64,000 nt of DNA from Clostridium gelidum (GTDB taxonomy: Bacteria; Bacillota; Clostridia; Clostridiales; Clostridiaceae): assembly GCF_019977655.1 (NCBI RefSeq), contig NZ_AP024849.1, positions 4,001,001 through 4,065,000 of the forward strand, in the 5' to 3' direction. Numbering within the stretch: the first letter of the stretch is position 1; each line of letters opens with the position of its first letter. A program made the position numbers and the translations under genes. Below are positions 35,593-44,927 of this stretch, one piece after another. The notes beneath the pieces were generated by a model, which saw nothing but the letters and a program-made list of their open reading frames with translations, did not search any database and was not told the origin of the DNA.

Positions 35593-36309
35593 TTATTTCT
35601 TAGAAACTTGTATTGCTTCCTCTAATGACAATGTTTTAGCATATATTGCCTTACCAGTTATTGCTCCATATAAGTCTATGTTCATTAGATCTTTTATATT
35701 TTCTATATCACGAATTCCACCTGAAGCTGTAATATCAATATTAACAGTTTCTTTTAGAGCTTTAAGCATCTCAACATTTGGTCCTTCTAAAGTTCCATCT
35801 TTACTTATATCAGTTACTATTATGTTCTTAACTCCTACGTTTTCCATCTTTTTAGCAAAATCTATATAATCTAAGTCACTTCCTGCAAGCCAGCCTCTTC
35901 CGTATACCTTACCATCTTTACAGTCTATTCCAACTGCAATTTTTTCACCATATGTATATATTGCTTTTTTTAATAATTCCTCATCTTCCATAGCTATAGT
36001 TCCAAGGATTACTCTTGCTACACCATTATCTAATAGATATTTAATAGTTTCAAAAGAACGAATTCCTCCACCAAGTTCCACAGGAATTTTAAGGAATTTC
36101 GCAATTTTGATTACTAATTCATGATTTTGGTTACTTCCACTTTTTGCTCCATCTAAATCAACTAAATGTACATATTCCGCACCCATATCTTCAAAAGATT
36201 TTGCTGTTTCAAGTACATCCTCTGCAACTATTTCTTTTTTATTATAATCTCCTTGATACAACCTTACTGGTTTTCCATCGATTATATCAATTGCTGGTAA
36301 AATTATCAT
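35593..36309 (-). CDS. hisA: ProFAR isomerase
   Basis: A 238-residue TIM barrel paralogous to HisF. Active-site Asp in PAIDIIDGKPVRL and in IIVTDISKDGTLEGPN; phosphate loops ELGGGIRS and ASGGIRD. It overlaps hisH by four bases (ATGA type), so translation is coupled. Confidence 0.97.
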   Translation of the reverse strand: MIILPAIDIIDGKPVRLYQGDYNKKEIVAEDVLETAKSFEDMGAEYVHLVDLDGAKSGSNQNHELVIKIAKFLKIPVELGGGIRSFETIKYLLDNGVARVILGTIAMEDEELLKKAIYTYGEKIAVGIDCKDGKVYGRGWLAGSDLDYIDFAKKMENVGVKNIIVTDISKDGTLEGPNVEMLKALKETVNIDITASGGIRDIENIKDLMNIDLYGAITGKAIYAKTLSLEEAIQVSKK

Positions 36310-36926
36310 TTAATCAACTCCCCAAATTTTTTTAATATATCTAAACCTACAGTTCCACTCTTTTCAGGATGAAATTGAGCTCCCATAACGTTCTTACATC
36401 TAACAACACCTGGAATCTTATTTTCTCCATACTCACTATAAGCTACTAAATCATCATCATTATAATTTTGTACAAAATATGAATGTACATAATAAACAAA
36501 TTTGCCCTCTTCTATAGAATTAAATAATTCATCATTTTTGTTATATATTAAATTATTCCACCCAATGTGAGGAATCTTAATATTATTTTTTTTATCAGCT
36601 TTCATCTTAACAATACTACCCTTTAATAATCCAAGACCTTTTCTTTCAAATCCTTCAAAACCATTTTCAAATAATAATTGCATCCCAAGACATATTCCAA
36701 GAAGAGGCTTATTCTTAGCTACTTCTTCTCTTATTATCTTATCTAAAGATAATCTTTCTATAGTATCCATAGCATCAGGAAATGCTCCAACCCCTGGCAA
36801 TATTAATGCTTTAGAATTTCTTATATCTTCTTCATCAGATGAAATTTTACTTTCAAGTCCAAGAAAATCAAGAGCATTCTTAACACTACTTAAATTTCCC
36901 ATTCCATAATCTATTATAACTATCAT
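36306..36926 (-). CDS. hisH: Imidazole glycerol phosphate synthase, glutaminase subunit
   Basis: A 206-residue class I glutamine amidotransferase: nucleophile Cys in LLGICLGMQLLFE, His and Glu in AQFHPEKSG. It supplies ammonia to HisF. Confidence 0.97.
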   Translation of the reverse strand: MIVIIDYGMGNLSSVKNALDFLGLESKISSDEEDIRNSKALILPGVGAFPDAMDTIERLSLDKIIREEVAKNKPLLGICLGMQLLFENGFEGFERKGLGLLKGSIVKMKADKKNNIKIPHIGWNNLIYNKNDELFNSIEEGKFVYYVHSYFVQNYNDDDLVAYSEYGENKIPGVVRCKNVMGAQFHPEKSGTVGLDILKKFGELIK

Positions 36927-36950
36927 TTAAACACCCCTTTTTGTAACAGA

Positions 36951-37063
36951 TGAAAAATTAAAAATGAATAATGAATGATGCTAAAGTATTTCTTGAATAT
37001 TTTAGAAATCCATTGGGATTTTTTTCTCAATTATTCATCATTCATTTTTCATCATTCATTTTT
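36951..37063. repeat. Large imperfect hairpin in the hisB-hisH spacer
   Basis: The left arm holds AAAATGAATAATGAATGATG (36,961-36,980) and the right arm (37,029-37,063) the complementary AATTATTCATCATTCATTTT with a second copy of CATCATTCATTTTT. The right arm reaches the hisB stop codon. It looks like an RNA-level hairpin or a decayed miniature repeat. Confidence 0.6.
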
Positions 37064-37649
37064 ACAGTCTTCCTTTAGTTGATGGCACTCCATTTTCATC
37101 GCTTCTAAATTTAGCTTCTTTAATAGCTCTTCCAAACGCCTTAAATAATGCTTCTATTTTGTGATGATCATTTTCTCCATATAAAACTTTTAAATGAAGT
37201 GTTATTCCAGCATTAAAAGTAAAAGCTCTAAAAAACTCAACTACCATTTCAGTAGCCATTTCTCCAACCTTTTCTCTTTTAAAATCACAATCAAAAACTA
37301 AAAAAGGTCTATTACTTATATCTAATGACACTAAAGCCAACGTTTCATCCATTGGCACATAAAATGTTCCATATCTATTTATGCCTACTTTATCTCCTAA
37401 TGCTTCTTTAAAGGCTTCTCCAAGTGTTATTCCAATATCTTCTATAGTATGATGATCGCATACCTCTAGATCTCCTTTAGCTAACACTTTTAAATCAATT
37501 TTACCGTGAAATGCAAATAAAGTTAGCATGTGATCAAAAAATCCAACACCTGTATTTATTTCACTCTTTCCACTTCCATCTAAATTTATATCTAATTTAA
37601 TACTAGTTTCTTTTGTTATTCTTTCTTTTTTTGAGCACCTATCTAACAT
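37062..37649 (-). CDS. hisB: Imidazoleglycerol-phosphate dehydratase
   Basis: A 195-residue monofunctional dehydratase. Metal-binding motifs [33 protein letters not shown]. No histidinol-phosphate phosphatase domain is fused, and none is in the operon, so that step must be encoded elsewhere. Confidence 0.97.
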   Translation of the reverse strand: MLDRCSKKERITKETSIKLDINLDGSGKSEINTGVGFFDHMLTLFAFHGKIDLKVLAKGDLEVCDHHTIEDIGITLGEAFKEALGDKVGINRYGTFYVPMDETLALVSLDISNRPFLVFDCDFKREKVGEMATEMVVEFFRAFTFNAGITLHLKVLYGENDHHKIEALFKAFGRAIKEAKFRSDENGVPSTKGRL

Positions 37650-37821
37650 ATTAGCCCCCTTAAATATATATTTTCTAACTTATTTAAATAAAATTCTTGT
37701 AAAAATATCTCATTTCAGATTTATTAACTATGTCTATTACCTTAATAAATCTAAAAGAGATTTTCTCCTAAATTGATATTGCTAATTGAACATTAATAAT
37801 TTTCATATATTTATATAAAAA

Positions 37822-38859
37822 TTATATACAAAAAATATTCTTTATGCTATCGACTACTTTTCTATTTTGCATAGGTGATCCAACAGTAATTCTAAAAGTA
37901 TCATCATTAAAATTTCTAATTACAATCCTATTATTTTCAAGACCCTTTATAAGAGCTTCTTTATGAGCAGTTCTTCCATATATATAGTTCCCCTTCGATG
38001 GATAGAATTGTATATTCATTGCCGCACTTTTTTCAATTTCTTTAAGATTATTATATAACTTTTCTCTTTGTTCAGTTATTTGCTTTGCATTATTTAGAAC
38101 CTTTTGTGGATATCTTAAAGCAATAGAAGCTAAATTTTGTGAAAAAGAACTTATGGTATAAGGCACCTTATAGTTTAATAATTCACATATATTATCTTCA
38201 TGAGATATTAAAAATCCAACTCTTAAGGATGCAAGTCCCCATGCTTTTGAAAGAGTTCTTGTTACAATTAAATTTTTATACTTATTTATATATGGAATCA
38301 TGGATTTTCCATAAAACTCATAATAAGCTTCATCTACAAGAACTATTTTATCTTTAAATGCCTCTAATATAGTAATTATACTTTCTAACTCCATTCCAAT
38401 TCCAGTAGGATTATTAGGATTTGAGAAAATAATTAAATCCACATTTTCTTGTTTTCCAAGTTCTATGAATTCTTGTAAATTAAACTCCATAGATGTACCT
38501 ATATCATATGTTTTAAGTTCTCCACCGAATCTTGATACATAAAAATCATACATTATAAAATCAGGTCCTAAGCTTAATGCTTTTTTACCTTGTTTAATCA
38601 CCTTGCTTATTGCAAGTTCTATCACTTCATCGGATCCATTTCCCACAATAATATTTTTGCTTTCTGTACTTGCATAATTTGCATACAATTCTTTAATAGT
38701 CTTCATTTCATTAGTTGGATACCTATGTAACCCTATGCTAGTTAAACAAGACTTCATATTCATTAGTATATTTTCATCCATTTCTAGATATATTTCATTA
38801 CTATCTAATTTTATGGTGTATTCATCATAAGAATTAATATATTCCTTATAAATTGCCAT
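37822..38859 (-). CDS. hisC: Histidinol-phosphate aminotransferase
   Basis: A 345-residue class I/II PLP aminotransferase. FSNPNNPTGIG, then VDEAYYEFYG, the PLP lysine in TRTLSKAWGLASLRVGF, and RITVGSP at the end. It overlaps the end of hisD by 14 bases. The ribosome site AAAGTGAG lies inside hisD. Confidence 0.96.
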   Translation of the reverse strand: MAIYKEYINSYDEYTIKLDSNEIYLEMDENILMNMKSCLTSIGLHRYPTNEMKTIKELYANYASTESKNIIVGNGSDEVIELAISKVIKQGKKALSLGPDFIMYDFYVSRFGGELKTYDIGTSMEFNLQEFIELGKQENVDLIIFSNPNNPTGIGMELESIITILEAFKDKIVLVDEAYYEFYGKSMIPYINKYKNLIVTRTLSKAWGLASLRVGFLISHEDNICELLNYKVPYTISSFSQNLASIALRYPQKVLNNAKQITEQREKLYNNLKEIEKSAAMNIQFYPSKGNYIYGRTAHKEALIKGLENNRIVIRNFNDDTFRITVGSPMQNRKVVDSIKNIFCI

Positions 38860-40144
38860 TATTTAATCTCACTTTCACGGAATTCGCATGAGCTGTTAAC
38901 CCTTCTTTATTAGCTAATGTTATAATTTTTTCTCCATTTTCCATAATTGCTTCTTTTGAGTAATAAATGAAAGATGATTTTTTTATAAAACTATCAACTG
39001 ATAAAGGTGAGAAAAATCTTGCTGTACCACTTGTAGGTAATACATGGTTTGTTCCACCAAAATAATCTCCTATAGGTTCTGGACAATATCTACCTAAGAA
39101 CACAGAACCAGCATTTCTAACCATACCTAAATATTGCATAGGCTCATCTACCATAATTTCCAAATGTTCAGGTGCAATTGCATTAGAAATATCAATACAT
39201 TCTTCAATAGTTTTGCAAAGTATTGCACTTCCAAAATCTCTAAGAGAAGTTCTTATTATCTCTTCTCTTTCAAGAGTTTTAACTTGCCTTTCTAATTCAA
39301 CTTCAACTTTTTCATATAATTCTTTAGATGTTGTAATTAATACAGATGATGCTAATTTATCATGTTCTGCTTGTGACATTAAATCTGCTGCAACAAAACT
39401 CGGATCAGATTTTTCATCTGCAATAACCAATATTTCACTAGGGCCTGCAATCATATCTATATCAACGTCTCCAAATACTAATTTCTTAGCTGTCGCAACA
39501 AATATATTTCCCGGCCCTACAATTTTATCAACTTTTCCAATGGTTTCTGTTCCATAAGCTAAAGCCCCAACAGCTTGTGCTCCTCCAACTTTGTATATCT
39601 TGTCTATTCCAGCAATTCTTGCAGCTACTCCTATATATGGATTAATTCCCCCATCTTTATCTGGTGGCGTTACCATTATAATTTCATCTACGCCAGCAAC
39701 CTTTGCAGGTATAACATTCATTAGTACTGATGAAGGATACGCAGCAGTTCCCCCTGGAACATAAACGCCAACTCTTTCTAGCGGAAGAACTCTTTGACCT
39801 AAATAAACCCCTTTATCTTTGGTCATTAAAAATCCATTTGCTTTTTGTCTTTCATGATAATCCTCTATATTCACCTTAGCTTCTTTTAGTGCTTCAATAA
39901 AATCTTCTTCTACGCTATTAAAACATTCATCTATTTCACTAGCAGTAACTTCCAAAGTTTTAAGTTCAACTTTATCAAATTCCTTAGTAAGTTCAAATAA
40001 AGCCTTATCTCCTTCTTTTTTGACTTTTGCTAAAATGTTATTTACACTTAACAATATTTCTTGTTCTGTTTCCGTAGATCTTCCTTTAAGTTCATTAATC
40101 AAGCTTTTCTTATTGCTTTCAGTAATTTCCATGAATTTTAACAT
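38846..40144 (-). CDS. hisD: Histidinol dehydrogenase
   Basis: A 432-residue zinc enzyme for the last two oxidations. Signature IDMIAGPSEILVIADE, with QAEHD, the His pair near EHLEIMVDEP, and the FGGTNHVLPTSGTARFFSPL region. The start is set at ATG 40,144, which has GGGGG eleven bases ahead; an ATG nine codons earlier has no ribosome site. Confidence 0.96.
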   Translation of the reverse strand: MLKFMEITESNKKSLINELKGRSTETEQEILLSVNNILAKVKKEGDKALFELTKEFDKVELKTLEVTASEIDECFNSVEEDFIEALKEAKVNIEDYHERQKANGFLMTKDKGVYLGQRVLPLERVGVYVPGGTAAYPSSVLMNVIPAKVAGVDEIIMVTPPDKDGGINPYIGVAARIAGIDKIYKVGGAQAVGALAYGTETIGKVDKIVGPGNIFVATAKKLVFGDVDIDMIAGPSEILVIADEKSDPSFVAADLMSQAEHDKLASSVLITTSKELYEKVEVELERQVKTLEREEIIRTSLRDFGSAILCKTIEECIDISNAIAPEHLEIMVDEPMQYLGMVRNAGSVFLGRYCPEPIGDYFGGTNHVLPTSGTARFFSPLSVDSFIKKSSFIYYSKEAIMENGEKIITLANKEGLTAHANSVKVRLNNGNL

Positions 40145-40277
40145 ATTTAAAATAGCCCCCTTTAAATTCATAACAAATCAATAATTACAGAAAAAATAAT
40201 TTGTTAAATTACTTTATTATTTTTTAATAATTATTTAAAATATGTTAATTATAATTATCAACATTTCACGAATTTTG

Positions 40278-40907
40278 TCAATTATTTATCACATCTTTAA
40301 TTCTATCTATGAATTCCCAAATCTCATTTTGCTTCATTTTGAAACTTGCTTTATTTACGATTAACCTTGCACTTATTTCACAAATCCTATCTAATACAAC
40401 TAAGCCATTTTCTTTCAGTGTTGTACCAGTTTCCATTATATCTACAATACCATCACATAACCCTAGTATTGGCGCAAGCTCTACTGAACCTTCTATTTTT
40501 ATAACTTCAACATCCATACCTTTCTTTTTAAAGTAATCTTTTGCTACCTTTGGATATTTAGTTCCTATCTTTACGTGACCAACCTTCTTAAAAATATCAG
40601 TTTCAGGCAATGATGCCACTATAAAACCGCACTTTCCAAAACCTAAATCTAGCACTTCATAGCAGTTATTATCACTTTCTAAAATTGTATCTTTTCCAAC
40701 AACTCCAAGATCAGCTACTCCATGTTCTACATAAGTTATTGAATCAGCAGCCTTTACTAAAAAATACTTTATATCTTGCGTTTTATCTTTAAATACAAGC
40801 TTTCTTCCTTTATCTTTTAATTCTGAAGGATCATAGCCCGCTTTATCTAAAATTTTAATTGTTTCTTGTTCTAATCTTCCTTTTGTCAATGCTATACTTA
40901 TACTCAT
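40278..40907 (-). CDS. hisG: ATP phosphoribosyltransferase, short catalytic form
   Basis: A 209-residue HisG-S, which lacks the C-terminal regulatory domain and needs HisZ. First step of the pathway and feedback target. Motifs: SIALTKGRLE, then DLGVVGKDT and the PRPP loop DIMETGTTLKENGL. The ATG at 40,907 lies two bases from the hisZ stop, and the GGAGGAG ribosome site is in the hisZ end. Confidence 0.97.
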   Translation of the reverse strand: MSISIALTKGRLEQETIKILDKAGYDPSELKDKGRKLVFKDKTQDIKYFLVKAADSITYVEHGVADLGVVGKDTILESDNNCYEVLDLGFGKCGFIVASLPETDIFKKVGHVKIGTKYPKVAKDYFKKKGMDVEVIKIEGSVELAPILGLCDGIVDIMETGTTLKENGLVVLDRICEISARLIVNKASFKMKQNEIWEFIDRIKDVINN

Positions 40908-40908
40908 T

Positions 40909-42054
40909 TTACAGTTCTCCTCCTTTAACAATTTTCATTTCTTCAATATCTTCTTTTGGCAATAAATCAACTATATATCCTTGTTTTCTAAGTTCTTCAC
41001 TCTTTTTTATAGCTTCAATTCTATTTTTTTCACTATAATATATCTTATATATATTTTCATCTTCATTTAAGTTTTTATTAAGCTTCCCATTTTCAATTAC
41101 AGAATTAATATCTATTGAAAATCCTATAGCAGGAACATAATTATTAGAAGATTTAATTAATCTGTCATATCTTCCGCCTCTTAAAAGTGTATTTCCTACA
41201 CCCTCACCATACCCTCTGAAAATCATTCCTGTATAATAGTTAAGCCTTGGAACCATTCCTAAATCAAAAGTTACATTTTCTCCATATCCAAGCGCTTCTA
41301 ATTGTGAATATAAAACTTCTAAATACTCTAAGTTTTCTTTTACCTCATTATTAAATGCTAATTTCTTAGCTTCTTCTAAAATATTCTTATCCCCAAACAT
41401 CCAAGGTAATTTGTTAAAGAATTTCTTATATTCTTCTTTAATATCTAAGGCATCTATATAATCTTCTAAGTTCTTTAAATTTTTATCTTCTATAAATTGA
41501 GCAATAACTTCTATATGTTTTTGATCTATTTCTAAATTTTTAAATGCCCCATTAAAAAACCCAATATTACCTATTTCAAGTTTAAAATCATTTAATCCAA
41601 GCTTCTTTAAAGCTTCTAAAGCTAGAACTAAAACTTCTAAGTCAGACTTTTTATCTTCAATCCCTATAAGTTCAACACCGCAATCTGTATACTCATTTCT
41701 TTTTCCACCAAGACTTTCATGAACTCTAAATACATTAGAAGTATATCTTAGCTTTATAGGTAATTCTGCATCCTTAAGCTTTGTTTCTACCACTCTAGCT
41801 ATTGGAATTGTCATATCTGGTCTTAAGACTAATATACGTCCTCTATTATCAAAGAACTTATACATATCTTCTTCTCTTAAAGTTTGAGAATTATAGTTAA
41901 ATGTTTCATAAAACTCTAACGTTGGAGTTATAACCTCTTTGTATCCCCATTTTTCAAAAATTTCGTCTATATCTCTTTCTAAAGATCTCTTTATAACACA
42001 TTCATCTAATATTAAATCTCTTGTCCCTTCAGGAAGCATATTTTTTTTATTCAT
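40909..42054 (-). CDS. hisZ: ATP phosphoribosyltransferase regulatory subunit
   Basis: A 381-residue HisRS-like protein without tRNA ligase function, the regulatory partner of short HisG. Class II motifs: PEGTRDL start, ITPTLEFYETFNY, LRPDMTIPIAR (motif 2 region), RYDRLI. A GTG four codons upstream overlaps the ribosome site AGGTGGGG and is rejected. It is the first gene of the operon. Confidence 0.95.
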   Translation of the reverse strand: MNKKNMLPEGTRDLILDECVIKRSLERDIDEIFEKWGYKEVITPTLEFYETFNYNSQTLREEDMYKFFDNRGRILVLRPDMTIPIARVVETKLKDAELPIKLRYTSNVFRVHESLGGKRNEYTDCGVELIGIEDKKSDLEVLVLALEALKKLGLNDFKLEIGNIGFFNGAFKNLEIDQKHIEVIAQFIEDKNLKNLEDYIDALDIKEEYKKFFNKLPWMFGDKNILEEAKKLAFNNEVKENLEYLEVLYSQLEALGYGENVTFDLGMVPRLNYYTGMIFRGYGEGVGNTLLRGGRYDRLIKSSNNYVPAIGFSIDINSVIENGKLNKNLNEDENIYKIYYSEKNRIEAIKKSEELRKQGYIVDLLPKEDIEEMKIVKGGEL

Positions 42055-42140
42055 TTTAATCCCCACCTATCATTTATTGCTTGATTGTTCTATCGTTTTA
42101 TCGTTTTATCAATTTAGCGTGCTAAATCGTCCTTTAATTA

Positions 42141-42169
42141 ATAATATCTTATTTTTTTTACCATGTCAA
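42141..42169 (-). promoter_or_regulatory. Promoter of the histidine operon
   Basis: Minus strand TTGACA (42,169-42,164), 17 bases, TATTAT (42,146-42,141). The leader of about 80 bases holds a small TTTAGC/GCTAAA hairpin and three GATAAAAC-like repeats, but no T-box sequence (AGGGTGGnACCGCG) or terminator. Confidence 0.75.
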
Positions 42170-42394
42170 TAATTTAAAACTACTAAATTCTCCATTCTTA
42201 ATATTCATTTTTAAATTGCTAATCATTGAACATTAATACTTAAATCTTCAGGTTTAAATATCGTTTTAGTTGTCCATTTTTATATCTATATTTATCATAT
42301 GTAAAAATTAATGTTATAATATAAAATAGTTTATTTCTTTAAAATTTTTCATAGGTCATATGTGAATATTAAATTGAAAGGAGATTTTTTAATA

Positions 42395-43165
42395 TTGATT
42401 ATTAAAGATATGCACATAACTAAAGAAAAAAAAATTCAAGTACCTACTAAAACTTCTGAATCTGTTCGACTTGGAGTTCTCCTTGCGATAGTTGGAGGCT
42501 TTTTGGATGGATATACTTTTATATGTAGAGGTGGTGTTTTTGCTAATGCCCAAACTGGAAATATTGTGCTATTTGGTGTAGACATTACAAAGGGAAACTT
42601 TAGACAAGCTTTTATGGCTTTTTTGCCCATTTTAGCTTTTATAATTGGGATATTAGTAACTGAAAAAATAAAAGACTTTAGATTTCCATCATCTATTTCT
42701 GTTACATATTCGGATCGTATTATTTTACTCATTGAAATCATAGTTCTTTTTATTATAGGATTTATACCATCTACTGTACCTGATGCATTTGTAACCATTC
42801 CAATTTCATTTGTTTCTTCGGTTCAAATTGCTTCATTTGCAAAGCTGGTTGATTCACCTTATAGCACAACTATGTGTACAGGTAATTTGAGATCTGCATC
42901 ACAAGCAGCTTATAAAACTTTTGTAAAAAAGGATAGTAATTCATCTATTATAACTGCTCGCTATGCAATAGTAATATTTTCTTTTATAATTGGATGTTGT
43001 TTTTCTGGAATCTTAACTTCACAAGTTGGAGTTAAATCAATATGGTTTGCTGTAATAATATTAATTTTATCTTTGAGTTTATTTAGCATAGATGAATATA
43101 GATTTAAGTCACATGAAAAAGGAACAGAAAAATCAGAAAAGAAACCTTTTGAAATAGTAGGTTAA
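42395..43165 (+). CDS. YoaK/DUF1275 family membrane protein
   Basis: About 256 residues with six predicted membrane helices. The family start RLGVLLAIVGGFLDGYTFICRGGVFANAQTGNIVLFGVDI is clearly present in pieces (GGFLDGYTF, ANAQTGNIV). A second family motif is STTMCTGNLRSA. Function in the family is unsettled; it is probably a small-molecule transporter. The start is uncertain: a TTG at 42,395 lies eleven bases after AAAGGAG, a GTG at 42,362 and an ATG at 42,410 are alternatives. It is divergent from the his operon. Confidence 0.85.
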   Translation: MIIKDMHITKEKKIQVPTKTSESVRLGVLLAIVGGFLDGYTFICRGGVFANAQTGNIVLFGVDITKGNFRQAFMAFLPILAFIIGILVTEKIKDFRFPSSISVTYSDRIILLIEIIVLFIIGFIPSTVPDAFVTIPISFVSSVQIASFAKLVDSPYSTTMCTGNLRSASQAAYKTFVKKDSNSSIITARYAIVIFSFIIGCCFSGILTSQVGVKSIWFAVIILILSLSLFSIDEYRFKSHEKGTEKSEKKPFEIVG

Positions 43166-43185
43166 TTTAAAAGGCTAATATATAG

Positions 43186-43243
43186 AAAATAGACTATTTT
43201 TTTAATAATCCTATGAATTATTTAAAATAATAGTCTATTTTTT
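43186..43243 (+). terminator. Terminator of the YoaK-family gene
   Basis: AAAATAGACTATT and AATAGTCTATTTT pair around an AT-rich loop and are followed by T. Confidence 0.75.
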
Positions 43244-43287
43244 CAATCTTTTAAGCTATAATTTGAAATTTATTATATTAACAAACC

Positions 43288-43512
43288 TTATTTTGCAGCA
43301 ACACTGAAAAATAATGCTTTTCCAAGTTCAGTAGCTTTTATTTCTTTTTTTACTATTGCAACTACACTGTTTTGATCACTAAGGCTACAATCAAAATGTA
43401 TTTGAAGTCCTTGCTTTTTTACAAACTTAAAAACTTTTTCGTTTTCAACCTCAAGATTTTCTACTATTGCTATTATATCGTCTTGTCTTAATGCACAATT
43501 TACTATTATCAT
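43288..43512 (-). CDS. Small hypothetical protein, 74 aa
   Basis: A compact alpha/beta protein (MIIVNCALRQDDIIAIVENL, then VFKFVKKQGLQIHFDCSL and KKEIKATELGKALFFSV). The alternation suggests a small ferredoxin-like or swivelling fold. It has no family assignment and lies alone between the YoaK-family gene and thiI. Confidence 0.5.
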   Translation of the reverse strand: MIIVNCALRQDDIIAIVENLEVENEKVFKFVKKQGLQIHFDCSLSDQNSVVAIVKKEIKATELGKALFFSVAAK

Positions 43513-43769
43513 TATTTATACCCCATTCCTATTAATTTTTTCAAAATAATAAAGCTATTTTTATTTAATTATATAGCAATTACTATTTTACTGCATGCTT
43601 ATATTAATTAAACATATCATATATATATTTATAACATACTTTTTTATATATTTCAATTTTTTCTGTTAACAATCAATTTATACAAAATCCTCGTTATAAT
43701 TAAGTTACGACTCAAAATACAACTTGGAGATTTATATAAATGCACTATTAAAAGTTTTTTATAAAGTAA

Positions 43770-44927
43770 CTAAAAGTTTACAATTTCAATATTATTAATT
43801 GATTTTTCTACTAATTCATCTATATTTAATTTTTCTTCTTCTTTTCTGATTTTATCAAGCTTTGGATTAGTCTTTGGATGCTTTGGAACAAATATTGTAC
43901 AACAATCTTCATAAGGAAGAATTGACGTTTCAAATGTTCCTATTTTTCTTGCTATGTCTATTATATCTGTCTTATCCATAGCAATTAGCGGTCTAAATGC
44001 TGGTCTATCAGCACAATCATCGCTCACAATAAGACCATCCATAGTTTGACTTGCAACTTGGCCTATGCTTTCTCCTGTACATACTGAATCAATTCCATAA
44101 ATATCTGCAAGCTTGCAGGCTATCCTCATCATAAATCTTCTCATTATTATAGTAAGTTCATCTTCTCTACATTTATCTATGATTTCCATTTGTATCTCTG
44201 TAAATGGAACAATATATAAATTTATTTTTTCTGTATATTGTGCTAGTATTTTAGCTAAATCCTTAACCTTATCTTTAGCTCTTTCTGATGTATATGGGTG
44301 ACTATGGTAATAAACACAGTTCACCTCAACACCTCTTTTAGCCATAAGATATCCTGCGACGGGAGAATCTATTCCTCCAGATAGCATTAGCATTGCGCTA
44401 CCATTCATTCCATAAGGAAGACCTGCTGAGCCTTTTGTTACATCTTTATTAGACCAAATATATGTATAATTATTTCTTATTTCAATATTTATTATAAGGT
44501 CTGGATTGTTAACATCAACATTTATTTCACCATCATAATTATCAAGAACATATCCACCAACTTTTCTTGATACTTCTAAAGAATTTAATTCAAAGCTTTT
44601 ATTTGCTCTGTTAGTAACTATCTTAAAAGTCTTATCCTTTGTTTCTTTAGCTTTTTCTAAAGCAACTTCCTTTATTGAATTTAAATCTATTTCTACTTCT
44701 TTAACTAAACATACTTCTAATATCCCAAACACCTTACTAATTCTTTTAATACTTTCTTCTACTTCTTCAGTCTTAATAAAATATCTTCCACTATCATGTG
44801 TAAATTCTGCATTTATACCTTCAAGCTTTTTACCTATATTATCTCTTAATTTTTTTTCAAATTTACCTCTGTTTAATCCCTTTAAAAATATTTCCGGGGC
44901 ATACTTTACTAAAATAAGTTCATTCAT
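43770..44927 (-). CDS. thiI: tRNA 4-thiouridine sulfurtransferase ThiI
   Basis: A 385-residue protein. Residues 1-165 form the ferredoxin-like and THUMP tRNA-binding part; the PP-loop LMLSGGIDSPVAGYLMAKRG (about 180) activates uridine with ATP. No rhodanese domain is present, so the sulfur carrier is supplied otherwise. It makes s4U8 in tRNA and in some bacteria serves thiamin synthesis. The start codon shares one base with the stop of the cysteine desulfurase gene (TAATG). Confidence 0.95.
   Translation of the reverse strand: MNELILVKYAPEIFLKGLNRGKFEKKLRDNIGKKLEGINAEFTHDSGRYFIKTEEVEESIKRISKVFGILEVCLVKEVEIDLNSIKEVALEKAKETKDKTFKIVTNRANKSFELNSLEVSRKVGGYVLDNYDGEINVDVNNPDLIINIEIRNNYTYIWSNKDVTKGSAGLPYGMNGSAMLMLSGGIDSPVAGYLMAKRGVEVNCVYYHSHPYTSERAKDKVKDLAKILAQYTEKINLYIVPFTEIQMEIIDKCREDELTIIMRRFMMRIACKLADIYGIDSVCTGESIGQVASQTMDGLIVSDDCADRPAFRPLIAMDKTDIIDIARKIGTFETSILPYEDCCTIFVPKHPKTNPKLDKIRKEEEKLNIDELVEKSINNIEIVNF

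Noticed and set aside
42055..42360. T-box or other riboswitch before hisZ
   Set aside because: No AGGGTGGnACCGCG-like sequence and no terminator hairpin in the leader.
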